Positions 45,295-56,070 of a stretch of DNA of 64,000 bases are shown here, in pieces (the first letter of the stretch is position 1; every line of letters begins with the position of its first letter). The stretch covers positions 1,315,859,046 to 1,315,923,045 of the forward strand of contig CM068367.1 of assembly GCA_034769895.1 (NCBI GenBank), written 5' to 3'. Below the pieces are notes generated by a model that saw nothing but the letters and a program-made list of their open reading frames with translations, did not search any database and was not told the origin of the DNA. The position numbers were made by a program, and so were the translations under genes. Source of the stretch: Magicicada septendecula. Its lineage: Eukaryota; Arthropoda; Insecta; Hemiptera; Cicadidae.

Positions 45295-47659
45295 TATTAA
45301 CATCATTTCATTTATTATTCCCTTTCATTAATTTGGGTGATTCTCCGTTATTCATTATAATTCACTTTATCAACTTGGCATTTACTCATATTCTTACCCC
45401 TTTTATTACTCTAACGCTCCCTTACAAAATCTTTAACTAGTATGACACCCCTCTATCAAAATCTACTAACCCTTCTCTACCTCTAACTACTTACTACTTT
45501 AACTCAATTCGCCACCTTCTCTCTATATATATAAAAAAAAAAATACTCTCTAACCCTTTGTACATAGGATATGTGTTTCCCTCCCCCCAAAAAACTCAAT
45601 TCCCGTTCTCTGGTTCCTGGATTCTACCTAAGGCAACCCCGTCTCCACTAAAATCGATACCAATCCCGTCCCAACTTACTATTATGTTGCGGACTCCCAC
45701 ATTACACTACCCCCTACTACAAAATTGCCATCCCCAAAATCTCAATCTCATTACCTCACTACAACTTCAACAAAATAACAACATTAATTAATAAACAACA
45801 ATATATCACTCAAAATCTACATAAATTCTCCATTTCTACTGTGTCAACATCAATACTTCTCAAAATTCTATAACATACATTAACTCAAAACAACATTACA
45901 TTATTTTCATCTCTACTATTTCTTTAACTTTGACTTCAATTTGGACAGATCTATATGTCCCACAATATTCAACTTGGACTGACTCAAACATTTTACTCAA
46001 ACAATTACTATCACCCACTTCCATCTTTTGCAACCCATTGAAAATTTTAACTATTACAAATTTATTTCATTCTTATTTAAAATCTATAAACACATTGAAT
46101 ACATATTATTATATTTTATAATCCTTATTCCTAACATACAACATGCAATTAACACAATAAGACATAATAAACACAATATAGGAAGTATGTAGTGCATCTA
46201 TTTTTCAAATCAAAAACAAAATTATTTAGTAGCGAGTTATCATTATTAAAATACAACAAATTTCTAATACGTTATCCCCCTGGATAACCTCCCTGCCACA
46301 CACACTATGACCCCCCCTGGACTGTGGCGTCCACAAGGACTGAAATTTTGGAGGAATTTGACATCTCCGTGTCCTTGCTTCTGCGTTACATTTGAAAAAT
46401 TCAGATATCAACATATCTTTGTCTATAGTAATGCGCCCTTAATGCGGGTCTACCACCTGGCTATGCTGTTCCTCCTCGAACAGAGTGGCAGCCGCTGTTT
46501 CATAGTTCCGGGATTTCCCCTAGTTTCTCCCCCCATTAATTTCTAATATAGACCAATTTCAAGCCAGCTATGGTCAAGGGACTTGATATGACCATAGCTA
46601 ACCGCTAGCCAAAACCACGATTAGTGCTGGTAAGGCAGTAATCGCCCGAAAAGTCGGGGAAATCATCTCTTCCTTCAGGCATGTACACATCATCATTAAT
46701 TTGCACGGCACGGCAATTTATCAAGGTACAATATAAAATTGTACAAAAGGGTGTGCCGTGCATTGTCGCCATGTTGGCCTCCGATGGAGGTAACACTCTC
46801 TGTTACCCCCAACACTTTCCGCTATCTACTGTGGCACATGCCACCCCAGCAACAGCAACTTAATAACTAATTAATTAAAATTGAAAACTAAACTTTCTAC
46901 CATTGCAGTTCCACACTCCACTGTTCTATCACTTCATTGAGCACCAATCTACCCACCAAAATTACCCACACATATTAACATAACATAACAAACAAAGAGA
47001 AATTAACCTGGATTATTAGCATACATTAAACAAACAATTCTCCTTTAAATAATTTATATAAAACTTGTCAACCTTCTTGTTTAAAATTTTTTCATTAACT
47101 CTTTTATATATCATCATTTCATTATTTATCCTTTGCTGTAATTAGATTCCTCAAAATTTTCAAATTGATTATTAATCTATATTTTTAACCATTATGCTAT
47201 TCCACAAACTAAAACATTTAACATTTATTTATTCATTAATTGTCATTAAATTGAAATGTCATCAAACAATTTAAATTCATTATAAAAATTCAAACATATA
47301 ACCTTCAATCACAATATCTAAACATCTCAAATTATTTACTTCAATTGATTATTAAAACACAACATATTTCAATTATTATCAAAGTTTACAAAGCATCAAT
47401 TATTGTCTTCATAATTATTTTATTATTTATTTAGACTGCAAAATATTAATAATATTATTATTATTATCACAACATTTTCTAATACATATATACATTATTT
47501 ACCTAACATTTCATAATACACACAAATAAATTCACTACATTATATTTACAAATTATTCGTCAATAACTGTTCAATTGTTTCACACTTCACATGTCCAAGT
47601 CTGCAAGGTCATTACCAAAATTTACAATATTTAAATTGTCCATTCACTGATATTTTAGC
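45295..47659 (-). other. E4 3' noncoding region
   Basis: 2.4 kb without a frame. The part near 45500-45680 is the reverse complement of 58340-58500 in the E6 3' region, and 46285-46405 matches 760-905. Shared noncoding blocks between units suggest function in RNA or priming. Confidence 0.6.
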
Positions 47660-49027
47660 TCAGCCTCCATCGTCATGTATATATTTAATATATTTATAAC
47701 ATGTATCATTGTTATCCACATACAATTTATTATTATTACTATTATAATAATCCATTAACTTTATTTCATCCATTACGCCACTATAATTTATAGGGTTATT
47801 CCCTATTAATATTTCATAAACCTTGTCAACATAAGTCATTATTGTCCAGTCTCCATCAGTATTATTGGTCAATGTCAGGTAAGTTGTTTTATTATTTTTA
47901 TATTCCTCTACTATCACGTCAGGTAAGTCATTATCGTTTATAAAAATATTATCAAAATAATTCTCTATCTCTCTTTCAACAGGTAAGTATTTTATATGGT
48001 TCATCTTCACCCCTTCTAACCTTTCTCTCAATTCATCATAATTTCTTTTTAACTTATACAATTCTATCTCTCTCTCAATACACAAATCTCTCTCTTCATA
48101 ACACCACATCACACTCTCACAATTATTACAGATAGAGGGTACAACATTATACAACATCAATATACACTTCAATTCATCTACTAATACGGGTCTCTTACCC
48201 TTCAAAAACAACAACATTTGTGAACACTCTGGTTCAGAAAAATTAATGGGAAAATTTACCCTCTGCCCCACATACTCATCTACTCTCTCTTTCCACTTTC
48301 TCTCTGACTCATAAATACACATTAACATTCCATTATTACATTCTAGAACTTCATCAGTACTCTCTATATTTACTCCATTATTTTTTAACATCATATTTTC
48401 ACTTATATTGTCATAATTATCACTCCTACTTACCTCAGAATTGTAACTAATATCATCACTAGTCAACACTACTTCTCCCACTATTTTGTCACTGTTATTT
48501 ATTAACTCCTTATTTTTATCACTCACCTGGTTAATTATTTCTTCACTATTATCAAAGACATTATTACCACTTACCTGTGTTAACTCAACTTCTGTACTCT
48601 CTTTTAACTGACCTCTATTCTCCTCCCGCTTCTCGTCTGGTTTATCAATAGCATTTTTTAGTTTATTAAAACCCTCATCCATTATTTTGTCCCACTCGTC
48701 GAAATGTTTATTAACAAGATCAAATATATCATTTAATGTATACTGCTTTTCTTCCACGCCTACACTATCGTCAGGCCTATTCACTGTCTTATTCTCTACC
48801 ACTATTATTTCAATGATCTTACCTTCATTACTTGTCACCTCACTATCAATATCATCACTGTGCTTCTTTATTTCTGCGAATATTCCCTCTTCCTGTTCTT
48901 CCATTCGTGTTAAACTGTCGTCTAACCAACCCCATTCCTCGTCTGTCATTTCACCTACAACTCCTTTAAATTCGCTTTCCCACTCCTTCCATATGAAACC
49001 ACTATCATTTTCTTGTATCTTAGCCAT
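47660..49027 (-). CDS. E4 tail-family protein, intact (455 codons)
   Basis: Unrecognised protein, the only uninterrupted copy of its family here. I start at MAKIQENDSG (49027) because relatives start there; the frame is open 19 codons further up. Layout by residue: acidic N-terminus (1-110), coiled-coil/linker (110-230, with FDLVNKHFDEWDKIMDEGFN), YESERKWKERVDEYVGQRVN (near 245-264), Cys-containing SICNNCESVMWCYEERDL, then LKRNYDELRERLEGVKMNHI, KYLPVE, LTLTNNTDGDWTIMTYVDKV (near 385), LMDYYNSNNNKLYV and the terminal IHDDGG. It is the only gene between the E4 primer site and the 2.4-kb 3' region; no protease, RT or integrase. A gag-like structural or RNA-binding role is a guess from position. 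Confidence 0.8.
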   Translation of the reverse strand: MAKIQENDSGFIWKEWESEFKGVVGEMTDEEWGWLDDSLTRMEEQEEGIFAEIKKHSDDIDSEVTSNEGKIIEIIVVENKTVNRPDDSVGVEEKQYTLNDIFDLVNKHFDEWDKIMDEGFNKLKNAIDKPDEKREENRGQLKESTEVELTQVSGNNVFDNSEEIINQVSDKNKELINNSDKIVGEVVLTSDDISYNSEVSRSDNYDNISENMMLKNNGVNIESTDEVLECNNGMLMCIYESERKWKERVDEYVGQRVNFPINFSEPECSQMLLFLKGKRPVLVDELKCILMLYNVVPSICNNCESVMWCYEERDLCIEREIELYKLKRNYDELRERLEGVKMNHIKYLPVEREIENYFDNIFINDNDLPDVIVEEYKNNKTTYLTLTNNTDGDWTIMTYVDKVYEILIGNNPINYSGVMDEIKLMDYYNSNNNKLYVDNNDTCYKYIKYIHDDGG

Positions 49028-49270
49028 ATTTAAAAGATTTTTATTATAATACCCTTTATATAATACAACTCTCCTCATACACACTAGTTACCCATGTTAG
49101 CTCACAATACTCATGAACAAATAATTCACTATGTACATAACACTATCAAAACATAACCCCATCTACGTCTATTTTACGTACCTCAAAAAAAATTTTTTCT
49201 GTTACTTCAAACAACCATTCTGCTCTCCCAAGTAGGCCTATATTTTATATAAATTTCTTTATATAAAATG

Positions 49271-49292
49271 GTCCCTACGTTCGGAAGCCAAA
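49271..49292 (-). promoter_or_regulatory. E4 primer-binding site (tRNA-Lys-like, degenerate)
   Basis: Minus strand TTGGCTTCCGAACGTAGGGAC: the Lys site with two substitutions and an inserted GT. Confidence 0.7.
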
Positions 49293-50644
49293 TGTGAAGC
49301 TACTCTTTTTTTTGTCACATAAAATTTACTAATTTACTAATAAACATTGTATAATTATCGGGCGCCATCTTGTATGTATTATTTACAAGAAACAGAACAC
49401 AACAACCTAAAGGTCCCTATCATTGTGGGGTTCTTTTCGGCGAACAGGAGATCAGAATTGGTTGTTCAAAGAAAACTTTATATTGTTTCCCATAATTAAG
49501 TTTTATTAACAATTGGATATTCACATCATTTAATTTTAAAAGATCATTGACACACTACGTCTGTACCTCCCTCAGCTATTATTCAATTCTCATTATTAAA
49601 AAACTCACATAAAATAAAATTGAAACATAGTATACACTTTTGAATTACCAAAAAAAAGAATCAAGATATTAAATAGAAATTATTTTTTATACACACAAAC
49701 CAGCCTTCTTAATTTACATAATTTCTCACATACTCACGCACACACACACACCAAGTTACTTTAGAGATCTCATTTTATTGAATTTAAATAGAATATTGAA
49801 AATTTGTTTTTTTATTTCTTATTTGTTACTTAGTGAAAATCTGTCCAGAAGACGTCGCATCGTTACACGCACACTACGGGTGTTGGTTTTCTAATGTTCA
49901 CTGATTTTATGTATTTTAAACTCCCAATGCATTCTGATAAAGTTATAGGTGGTTATTTTATAATTTATACTTGCTGTGTTCACATTTTAGTTGCGGGCAT
50001 AAAGTTACGCAGCCGACAGCGAGCTGAAATGCTCACATCCACACTGTTGATATTAACTGTTTTCACTGTTTTATCGAATTCACTTTGGTATACATTTTAG
50101 TAAAATTTTGGCTCGTCAGCCTATGTATTCACCCGGCCGCGAGCCACAGCTGTTGACGACAGACACTGTCTACATTTTATATATGTGAACGAGATGTAAA
50201 CCGGCGAACACACACAACTTCGCCTAAAACCGGTGAGCCGGGCAGACGCGACAGTTGTTTGCGTCCGATACTGGTAGATGTTATTGTCCGACTGGTCTTT
50301 GTTTGTGAGTGTGACAAAGCTAGTGGCACACTCCACCCACATTCCTTGTTATGTAAGGCGCTGACGTAACGTTCGCCTGATGTCAGTTACATAACTTGTT
50401 GTGCTGTTTGTATGTCATGGGTTGCCCTTGGCACAGTTTGTCAGTTGTTTCTCGTTTTATAAAATATTACTGAATAATGGTCACATATAAAGTCACCAGC
50501 AGTGCTGCCACCGGCGCTATCATTCCAACCACAAAATTTACCTTTCGTGTATACGGTTGTCCCAATCATTGTAAAATGTTATCTGCTTTAATAAAAAAAA
50601 AAAAATACAAACTGCTTTATTACCCCAAAAATAGGCCCGTTACA
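49293..50644 (-). mobile_element. E4 5' LTR (family L)
   Basis: 1352 bp, TGTAACGGGCCTATTTTTGGGG at 50644 down to GTAGCTTCACA at 49293. AAATGAGATCTC near 49770 (minus) is shared with the E1 and E7 LTRs. Its last 219 bp recur at the other end of E4. Confidence 0.82.
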
Positions 50645-51087
50645 AGAGAGAGAGAGTGCGAGTGGGTAAATTCTAAGTGCTGGGTTGTGTGACAAAGATA
50701 TTATTCATATATTATTATTATTCATATTCATATGATACTATATAATCTATAATACATTTTATGATTTTGGAGGGTAAATTTATTTTTAAAACGCCCATGG
50801 CGTAATATGTGGGTTCTAATCGTTTTTTCAATATGTATTAAAATACAAGTTCCATACTAATAAAAGTAATTTATATATGGTATTTTGTGTATGTTTTATT
50901 TCAGGTAATCTATTTCACAAAACTGGTTCGTGTTGCACGAACTCTGGCCCGAAACGTAAATTTATGTAATGTTGTCATATTGTACAACATGGCGCCAGAT
51001 GTTAAAAGTGATAGTGATATTTACTAGTACATACAAAAATACAATTTTAATGATAATGAATTAAACGATAAAAAGCCAGAAGTTACA
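50645..51087 (+). mobile_element. E5 5' LTR, right part
   Basis: It resumes in the GA repeat and matches 55530-55972 to the end GAAGTTACA. With 44325-45075 the LTR is 1194 bp; the partner is 1229 bp because its GA run is longer. Confidence 0.92.
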
Positions 51088-51111
51088 AATTGCGCCCGAA
51101 AGAACAGGGAC
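51088..51111 (+). promoter_or_regulatory. E5 primer-binding site (Lys-like with insertion)
   Basis: TTGCGCCCGAAAGAACAGGGAC: Lys-type site carrying a 4-base AGAA insertion and one lost G. The same variant stands after the right LTR at 55973. Confidence 0.75.
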
Positions 51112-51295
51112 ATAAGTCACAAATGGCGCGTGCCGAACATGGACTCGACATAAAATATAATTTTATGTAGAGTACACCTACCGGTATGTGAAATAATTAC
51201 CTGAAGTAATTGCGAAAGTACGCAAAAAACGTGAGTAAGATAGGGTTAAATTACTAGGTTATAAACCTATATGTGTTGGAAATATAATAGCAAAA

Positions 51296-52539
51296 ATGAG
51301 TACTAATGACAATATAACAGTAGAAATCAGTACAAATGAGGTAAATTTAACTAGTGAAATGGATGTTCAGCCAACTCCAATTAGTCAGATTGACGAAGCA
51401 CATACACCTGTATCTGTTGTATGTGTAGAAGCAGAGAAGGTCTCTACATCCATTTCAACAATGTCAGAAAGTAAGTCAGACAGTACTGCTGCAATGATGC
51501 AGCTTTTATTAAACAAATTTGATGAAAAATTTACAAATTTGAATGACAAATTCGATAATTTTGACAAACAATTCAATGAACTTAAAAATGAAATCAAATT
51601 AGGTCACGATAATCTTATTAAGCAGGTTGACAAGGGAATCAACAAACTAGACGATAATTTAAATCAATTAGAAACCCAGAAGGTAAATAGTAGTACCCAG
51701 AAAAACGAAGTGCTGAATAATAACGTAATTAAGAGTGATAACTCAAATAATGAATTTACAGATAGTAAGGATATTACAGGTAGTAAGAATATAATGTTAG
51801 AAAATGATAATGAAAGTATTATGAGTGAAAATGAAATGTTTGAGTGTATAGAGTCAGAGAGAAAGTTTGGAGAAAGTATTTTTGTACAAGGAGTGCAGGG
51901 GGTAGAATTTTCTTTTGATGTTGTGTTAGGGGGTGAAGAAATGTCTTCACGTATTTTTTATAAGGACAAGAGTTCCTTCAATTTATATTTAGGAGACGAA
52001 AGGTCTACCAATAAAGTTTCTTGGTGTTTTTGTGTACCTAATAAGTGGTGCAATAATTTTATGTTAGGGACCCCTGCATATTTAGAGAGAGAAAGTGTAA
52101 TTTGGTGTTATGGAGAGAAAGGTATTAATAAAGAAAGTATAGAGAGATATTGTGAGAAAAAGAAAGTAATAAAATTTTTTAAAGTAAATAGAAAATACAG
52201 ACAATTGATAGGAAGGTTAGGCTTAGATAAGGTGGATGAAAATAATGAATACTTACCTTATAATAACAATGAAATTGAAATAACAATAAATGATGATAAT
52301 GGTATTAAGTTATACCTGTGGTAGAAAATTATGAGGATAATTATAAAATAAATAACCAATTAATGACATATGATATTACTGAGATAAACGGAACCCTACT
52401 CGATCGTGACTTGAAATATTTGTTTGATAACAGTTTTATAAATGAACATGAATATAATGTTACTATTCATAAAATTTATTCATTAAATAATAAATTAAAT
52501 AGACCTAAGATAAGAATGTTGTTCAACGATGGTGGATAG
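51296..52539 (+). pseudogene. E5 tail-family protein, frameshifted
   Basis: Starts MSTNDNITVEISTNEVNLTS. Ser/Thr-rich acidic N-terminus, then a clear coiled coil (LLLNKFDEKFTNLNDKFDNF, about residues 70-120). Then come FECIESERKFGESI (matching ESERKW of E4), SVIWCYGEKGINKESIERYC, a VNRKYRQLIGRL helix and NNEYLPYNNNEIE. The first frame stops at 52324; the rest is in the overlapping frame from 52318 and ends NRPKIRMLFNDGG-stop at 52539. LTNNTDGDWT is not recognisable here, so this is the most divergent copy. Position between primer site and 3' region equals E4. Confidence 0.75.
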
Positions 52540-54464
52540 ACTGTTTCAATTGTGTAATGAACATTAAATATATATGTGTAAAGTGATATTGAATTGGACT
52601 GCTATGGACTGAGTTTGATAAATAACAAAATAATGAGTTGGAGTGTATATTTTTCATTGTATTAAATGTATTTATGTATCAATGTATTTATGTGATTTTG
52701 ATGTATTGCAGGTATATTTTATGTACACCAGTATGTATTATTATGTATTTTAATAATGAACATGTTTAATAATAATATTTTTTAAATAATGGAATAACAA
52801 TTGAAGAGTAATCATTCTTTATTACTTAATTAAAACAGTACAAAAGATAATTGTACTATCTTTGTAACAAAAGTAAGGTATTAATTGTCATAAAAATTTC
52901 TATTAATGAAGTTAAATTATTATTTACTATGTAATGAAGGTAATTATTAATGAATTCAATAAATGATAATATTTAAATAAGAATATATATATTTGAAAAG
53001 TGAGAGGTACTGTTATGAGTAGGTGAGAGCTGAATAATAATAAGACAATTGTTAATGATTACAGTAAAGTACAATGTTTAAACAGGAATAGTGCCTGGGT
53101 CTAAATAGAAGCTGGTGAGTTATTTAATTAATGAAAATGGAGTTAGATAGTTAAGAATTTTGAAGAAAATAATACAAAGAAAGTATTAGATATTTAGGGA
53201 CACAGTAGTTAGTGATTATTTGTAGAGGTGAATAAAGTAAAGGTATAAACATATATTTGTTGTTAATGATATGCTGTAGTGGGGGTGAGGTGATAAGGAG
53301 TAGCCAACTTATAGTGTTGTGGCAGGTATTAGCGTAGTTTAAGGGAGTGTTTGCCGAATTTTGGAAGGGCAAAATAATATGAATGTATATAGCCAGTTAG
53401 GGAACACCCAACCCATTGCAAAGACGAGCGGTGCCATAGGATTTAAATGAAAATAGTAAAGATGTTTATGATTGAGATATTGGTGTCATGATAGGTAAAT
53501 CTGGTGGTTAGTTAGAAGAAGGTGAGTAAGATTATAATAAGTAAAAGCATAGTGAATATAGGAGTTACCCAGACTAAAAAATGATTAGAAGGTGAAAGGT
53601 TAGGTAGTTAGTGAGGTAGAAAACTCAGAATAGAAAGGTAATGAGAAATGAATAATGAAGTAATAATAATGTAATCTGAATATTAATAATAAATTTGAAA
53701 TAAATATTATAATAATTGATGTCTCATTAATGAATTAACTGCAATTGTAATTTTTTAACTTAAATGCAACTTCAAATAAATTATGCAAATGTTAGTGCAT
53801 ATCTTATAGTGCAAATCTTAATCAAGATTAAAAATGAATAATTTTTTAATGTATTAAATGTATCTATGTGTATTATTATGTAAAATGTATTATGTATTTA
53901 TGTTATAAAATTTTTAACATGATGTATGGAAATAATGTGTACGAAGGGATAAATATAAATGGCGCTGTTAATGCGATAATTTTACCTGTTAATAATAATA
54001 ATAAGAATAATAATAATTTTAATTTAACCATTCAATAAGATTTATAAATAAATAATACCATACAGATTTATTAATTCTTTTATATCAAGATAATTTGTTT
54101 TTCTCCATGTTTGGGAGATTTATAGTGGAATTTTCATATTTTCAATTAGACTTTAATTCTTTTTATATCAATGTGTTTCTTTTATAATTACAATAATTAT
54201 AAAATGGAAAGAGGTAAATATTATCGATAGAAATCGAAACAATTTATAAATTCAGGGTTGTCAATATGGCGAAAAGAAATTCTTTATAATTCTTGGGAGT
54301 TACGTTTTTAGTAGGATAATTTTTATAACTAGATTTTAATCATATATCAAGCCAACCCAGTGCTTATGGGCACAAACCAGCACCTAGCTAAGGGGAACCA
54401 GATCAGTTAAGGGTAGAGTAATTTACCAAGCCACTATTTTAATATTTATCATTTATTGTTTCAG
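52540..54464 (+). other. E5 3' noncoding region
   Basis: About 1.9 kb without a supportable frame, very AT-rich. GTGATAAGGAGTAGCCAAC near 53290 parallels GTGATAAGGAGTCCGCAAC near 58322 in E6. It ends in an acceptor-like TTTATTGTTTCAG at 54452-54464. Confidence 0.55.
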
Positions 54465-54475
54465 TGTTTGGTGAT

Positions 54476-54619
54476 ATGACAGCGGTCCTGAGCTGGCCAG
54501 CGCGTCAGAGCAGGGGCGTTACGAGCCTAAGTGGCCTTATGGTGTTGGGATCTCGAAGGAGAAGTCCAGTAAGGTCATGTAGGTACAGTCATCATCATCA
54601 GACCAAGGGTGAGTTATAA
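54476..54619 (+). CDS. Arg-rich small frame of E5
   Basis: 47 codons starting MTAVLSWPARQSRGVTSLSG, then LMVLGSRRRSPVRSCRYSHH, ending QTKGEL-stop. It aligns without gaps over about 38 residues with the end of the E1 frame (QSRSVKCLSGLVVLGSRERS...). Basic and His-containing, so nucleic-acid binding or nuclear import is conceivable but unproven. The acceptor-like site 12 bases upstream hints at a second exon, but its phase does not fit the donor-like AAG/GTAAAT at 51679 in the main frame. Confidence 0.5.
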   Translation: MTAVLSWPARQSRGVTSLSGLMVLGSRRRSPVRSCRYSHHHQTKGEL

Positions 54620-54693
54620 TTTTCTTTTATATAAAATTGTAAGGGGGTTGTGGCGACCTATCCTGGCTGATCCCTTTAGGACGTATGAAAGGG

Positions 54694-54735
54694 TCAATGA
54701 AAGTTTTTGTGCTTCGACACACAATCTTTCATTGA
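54694..54735 (+). promoter_or_regulatory. Conserved hairpin before the E5 3' LTR
   Basis: 18-bp stem with two mismatches; arms TCAATGAAAGTTTTTGTG and CACACAATCTTTCATTGA, loop CTTCGA. Runs into the polypurine GAGGGGG. Two base pairs differ from 32757-32796 by changes on both sides. Confidence 0.78.
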
Positions 54736-54743
54736 GGGGGTTT

Positions 54744-55464
54744 TGTAATGGTACAATTATGGTACAAATTGTAATTACCCTAAATATGGTATAAAAAACC
54801 ATAAATATTGTATTCCTTAGTTTGGTCAAAATTAAACAAACATTTAATAACCTGTATGAATATATCGTGAGTGGACTATATAATATTTGCCAGGATTTGG
54901 ACCGATTCATAGCAAAAAACGTGAAGCATCACAAAAAACAGTATGTCATTTGTTGCGATAAAAGTGACGAGCCCTGATGACGTGAGCGGCCAGGAATTTG
55001 TTTTTGTCAACAACATGATGCTGTCAACAACTTAACAAAAGGCGAGTGACGTAGATTCACCCCACCTCGGAAATATGTAACAAAGACTCGGTGTCATTTC
55101 ATCAGCAACAGTGATCGCAGCCGGCCGGCCTACCGTTCACGAACGGCAGATCGTTCACGCCAAGTGGATTTTAACTTTTGAACCACTAGAAGTGGTTAAT
55201 TACAACAGTGCAGAGTTTAATCTACTTCAAAATGTGACCGGGAAGTGTACACGGTAAACTCGCGGTACGCGAAGTTTTACCGCACGGAAACTGCAACCAA
55301 GGCCTATACGACTATTTGGTGAGAACGTTCCAGCATAACATATATACATTTTATTTTCATACCAAATCTAATTTCAATCAAAGAAACGACCAACACAAAA
55401 TTTGCAAAGTAAATTCAAGTCTGTAAAATTTTAATATTCAAATTGAGCTCATGAAAGGAATTGT

Positions 55465-55543
<79 letters not shown>

Positions 55544-55972
55544 CGAGTGGGTAAATTCTAAGTGCTGGGTTGTGTGACAAAGATATTATTCATATATTAT
55601 TATTATTCATATTCATATGATACTATATAATCTATAATACATGTTATGATTTTGGAGGGTAAATTTATTTTTAAAACGCCCATGGCGTAATATGTGGGTT
55701 CTAATCGTTTTTTCAATATGTATTAAAATACAAGTTCCATACTAATAAAAGTAATTTATATATGGTATTTTGTGTATGTTTTATTTCAGGTAATCTATTT
55801 CACAAAACTGGTTCGTGTTGCACGAACTCTGGCCCGAAACGTAAATTTATGTAAGGTTGTCATATTGTACAACATGGCGCCCGATGTTAAAAGTGATAGT
55901 GATATTTACTAGTACATACAAAAATACAATTTTAATGATAACGAATTAAACGATAAAAAGCCAGAAGTTACA
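54744..55972 (+). mobile_element. E5 3' LTR, also 5' LTR of E6
   Basis: 1229 bp, TGTAATGGTACAATT...GAAGTTACA, preceded by a polypurine tract and followed by a primer site. It therefore serves as right LTR of E5 and left LTR of E6. A 74-bp GA microsatellite lies at about 55468-55541. Confidence 0.9.
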
Positions 55973-55996
55973 AATTGCGCCCGAAAGAACAGGGAC
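55973..55996 (+). promoter_or_regulatory. E6 primer-binding site (Lys-like with insertion)
   Basis: Identical to the E5 variant, including the AGAA insertion. Confidence 0.75.
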
Positions 55997-56070
55997 ATAA
56001 GTTACAAGGTGTCGAACATCAATCGACACCTATTTCAGTCAACCAAAATAAGAAGTCCGATGAGGACAAT

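Noticed and set aside
45558..45791. 77-codon frame in the E4 3' region
   Set aside because: Opposite orientation to E4; its counterpart in the E6 3' region is not open in the same way.
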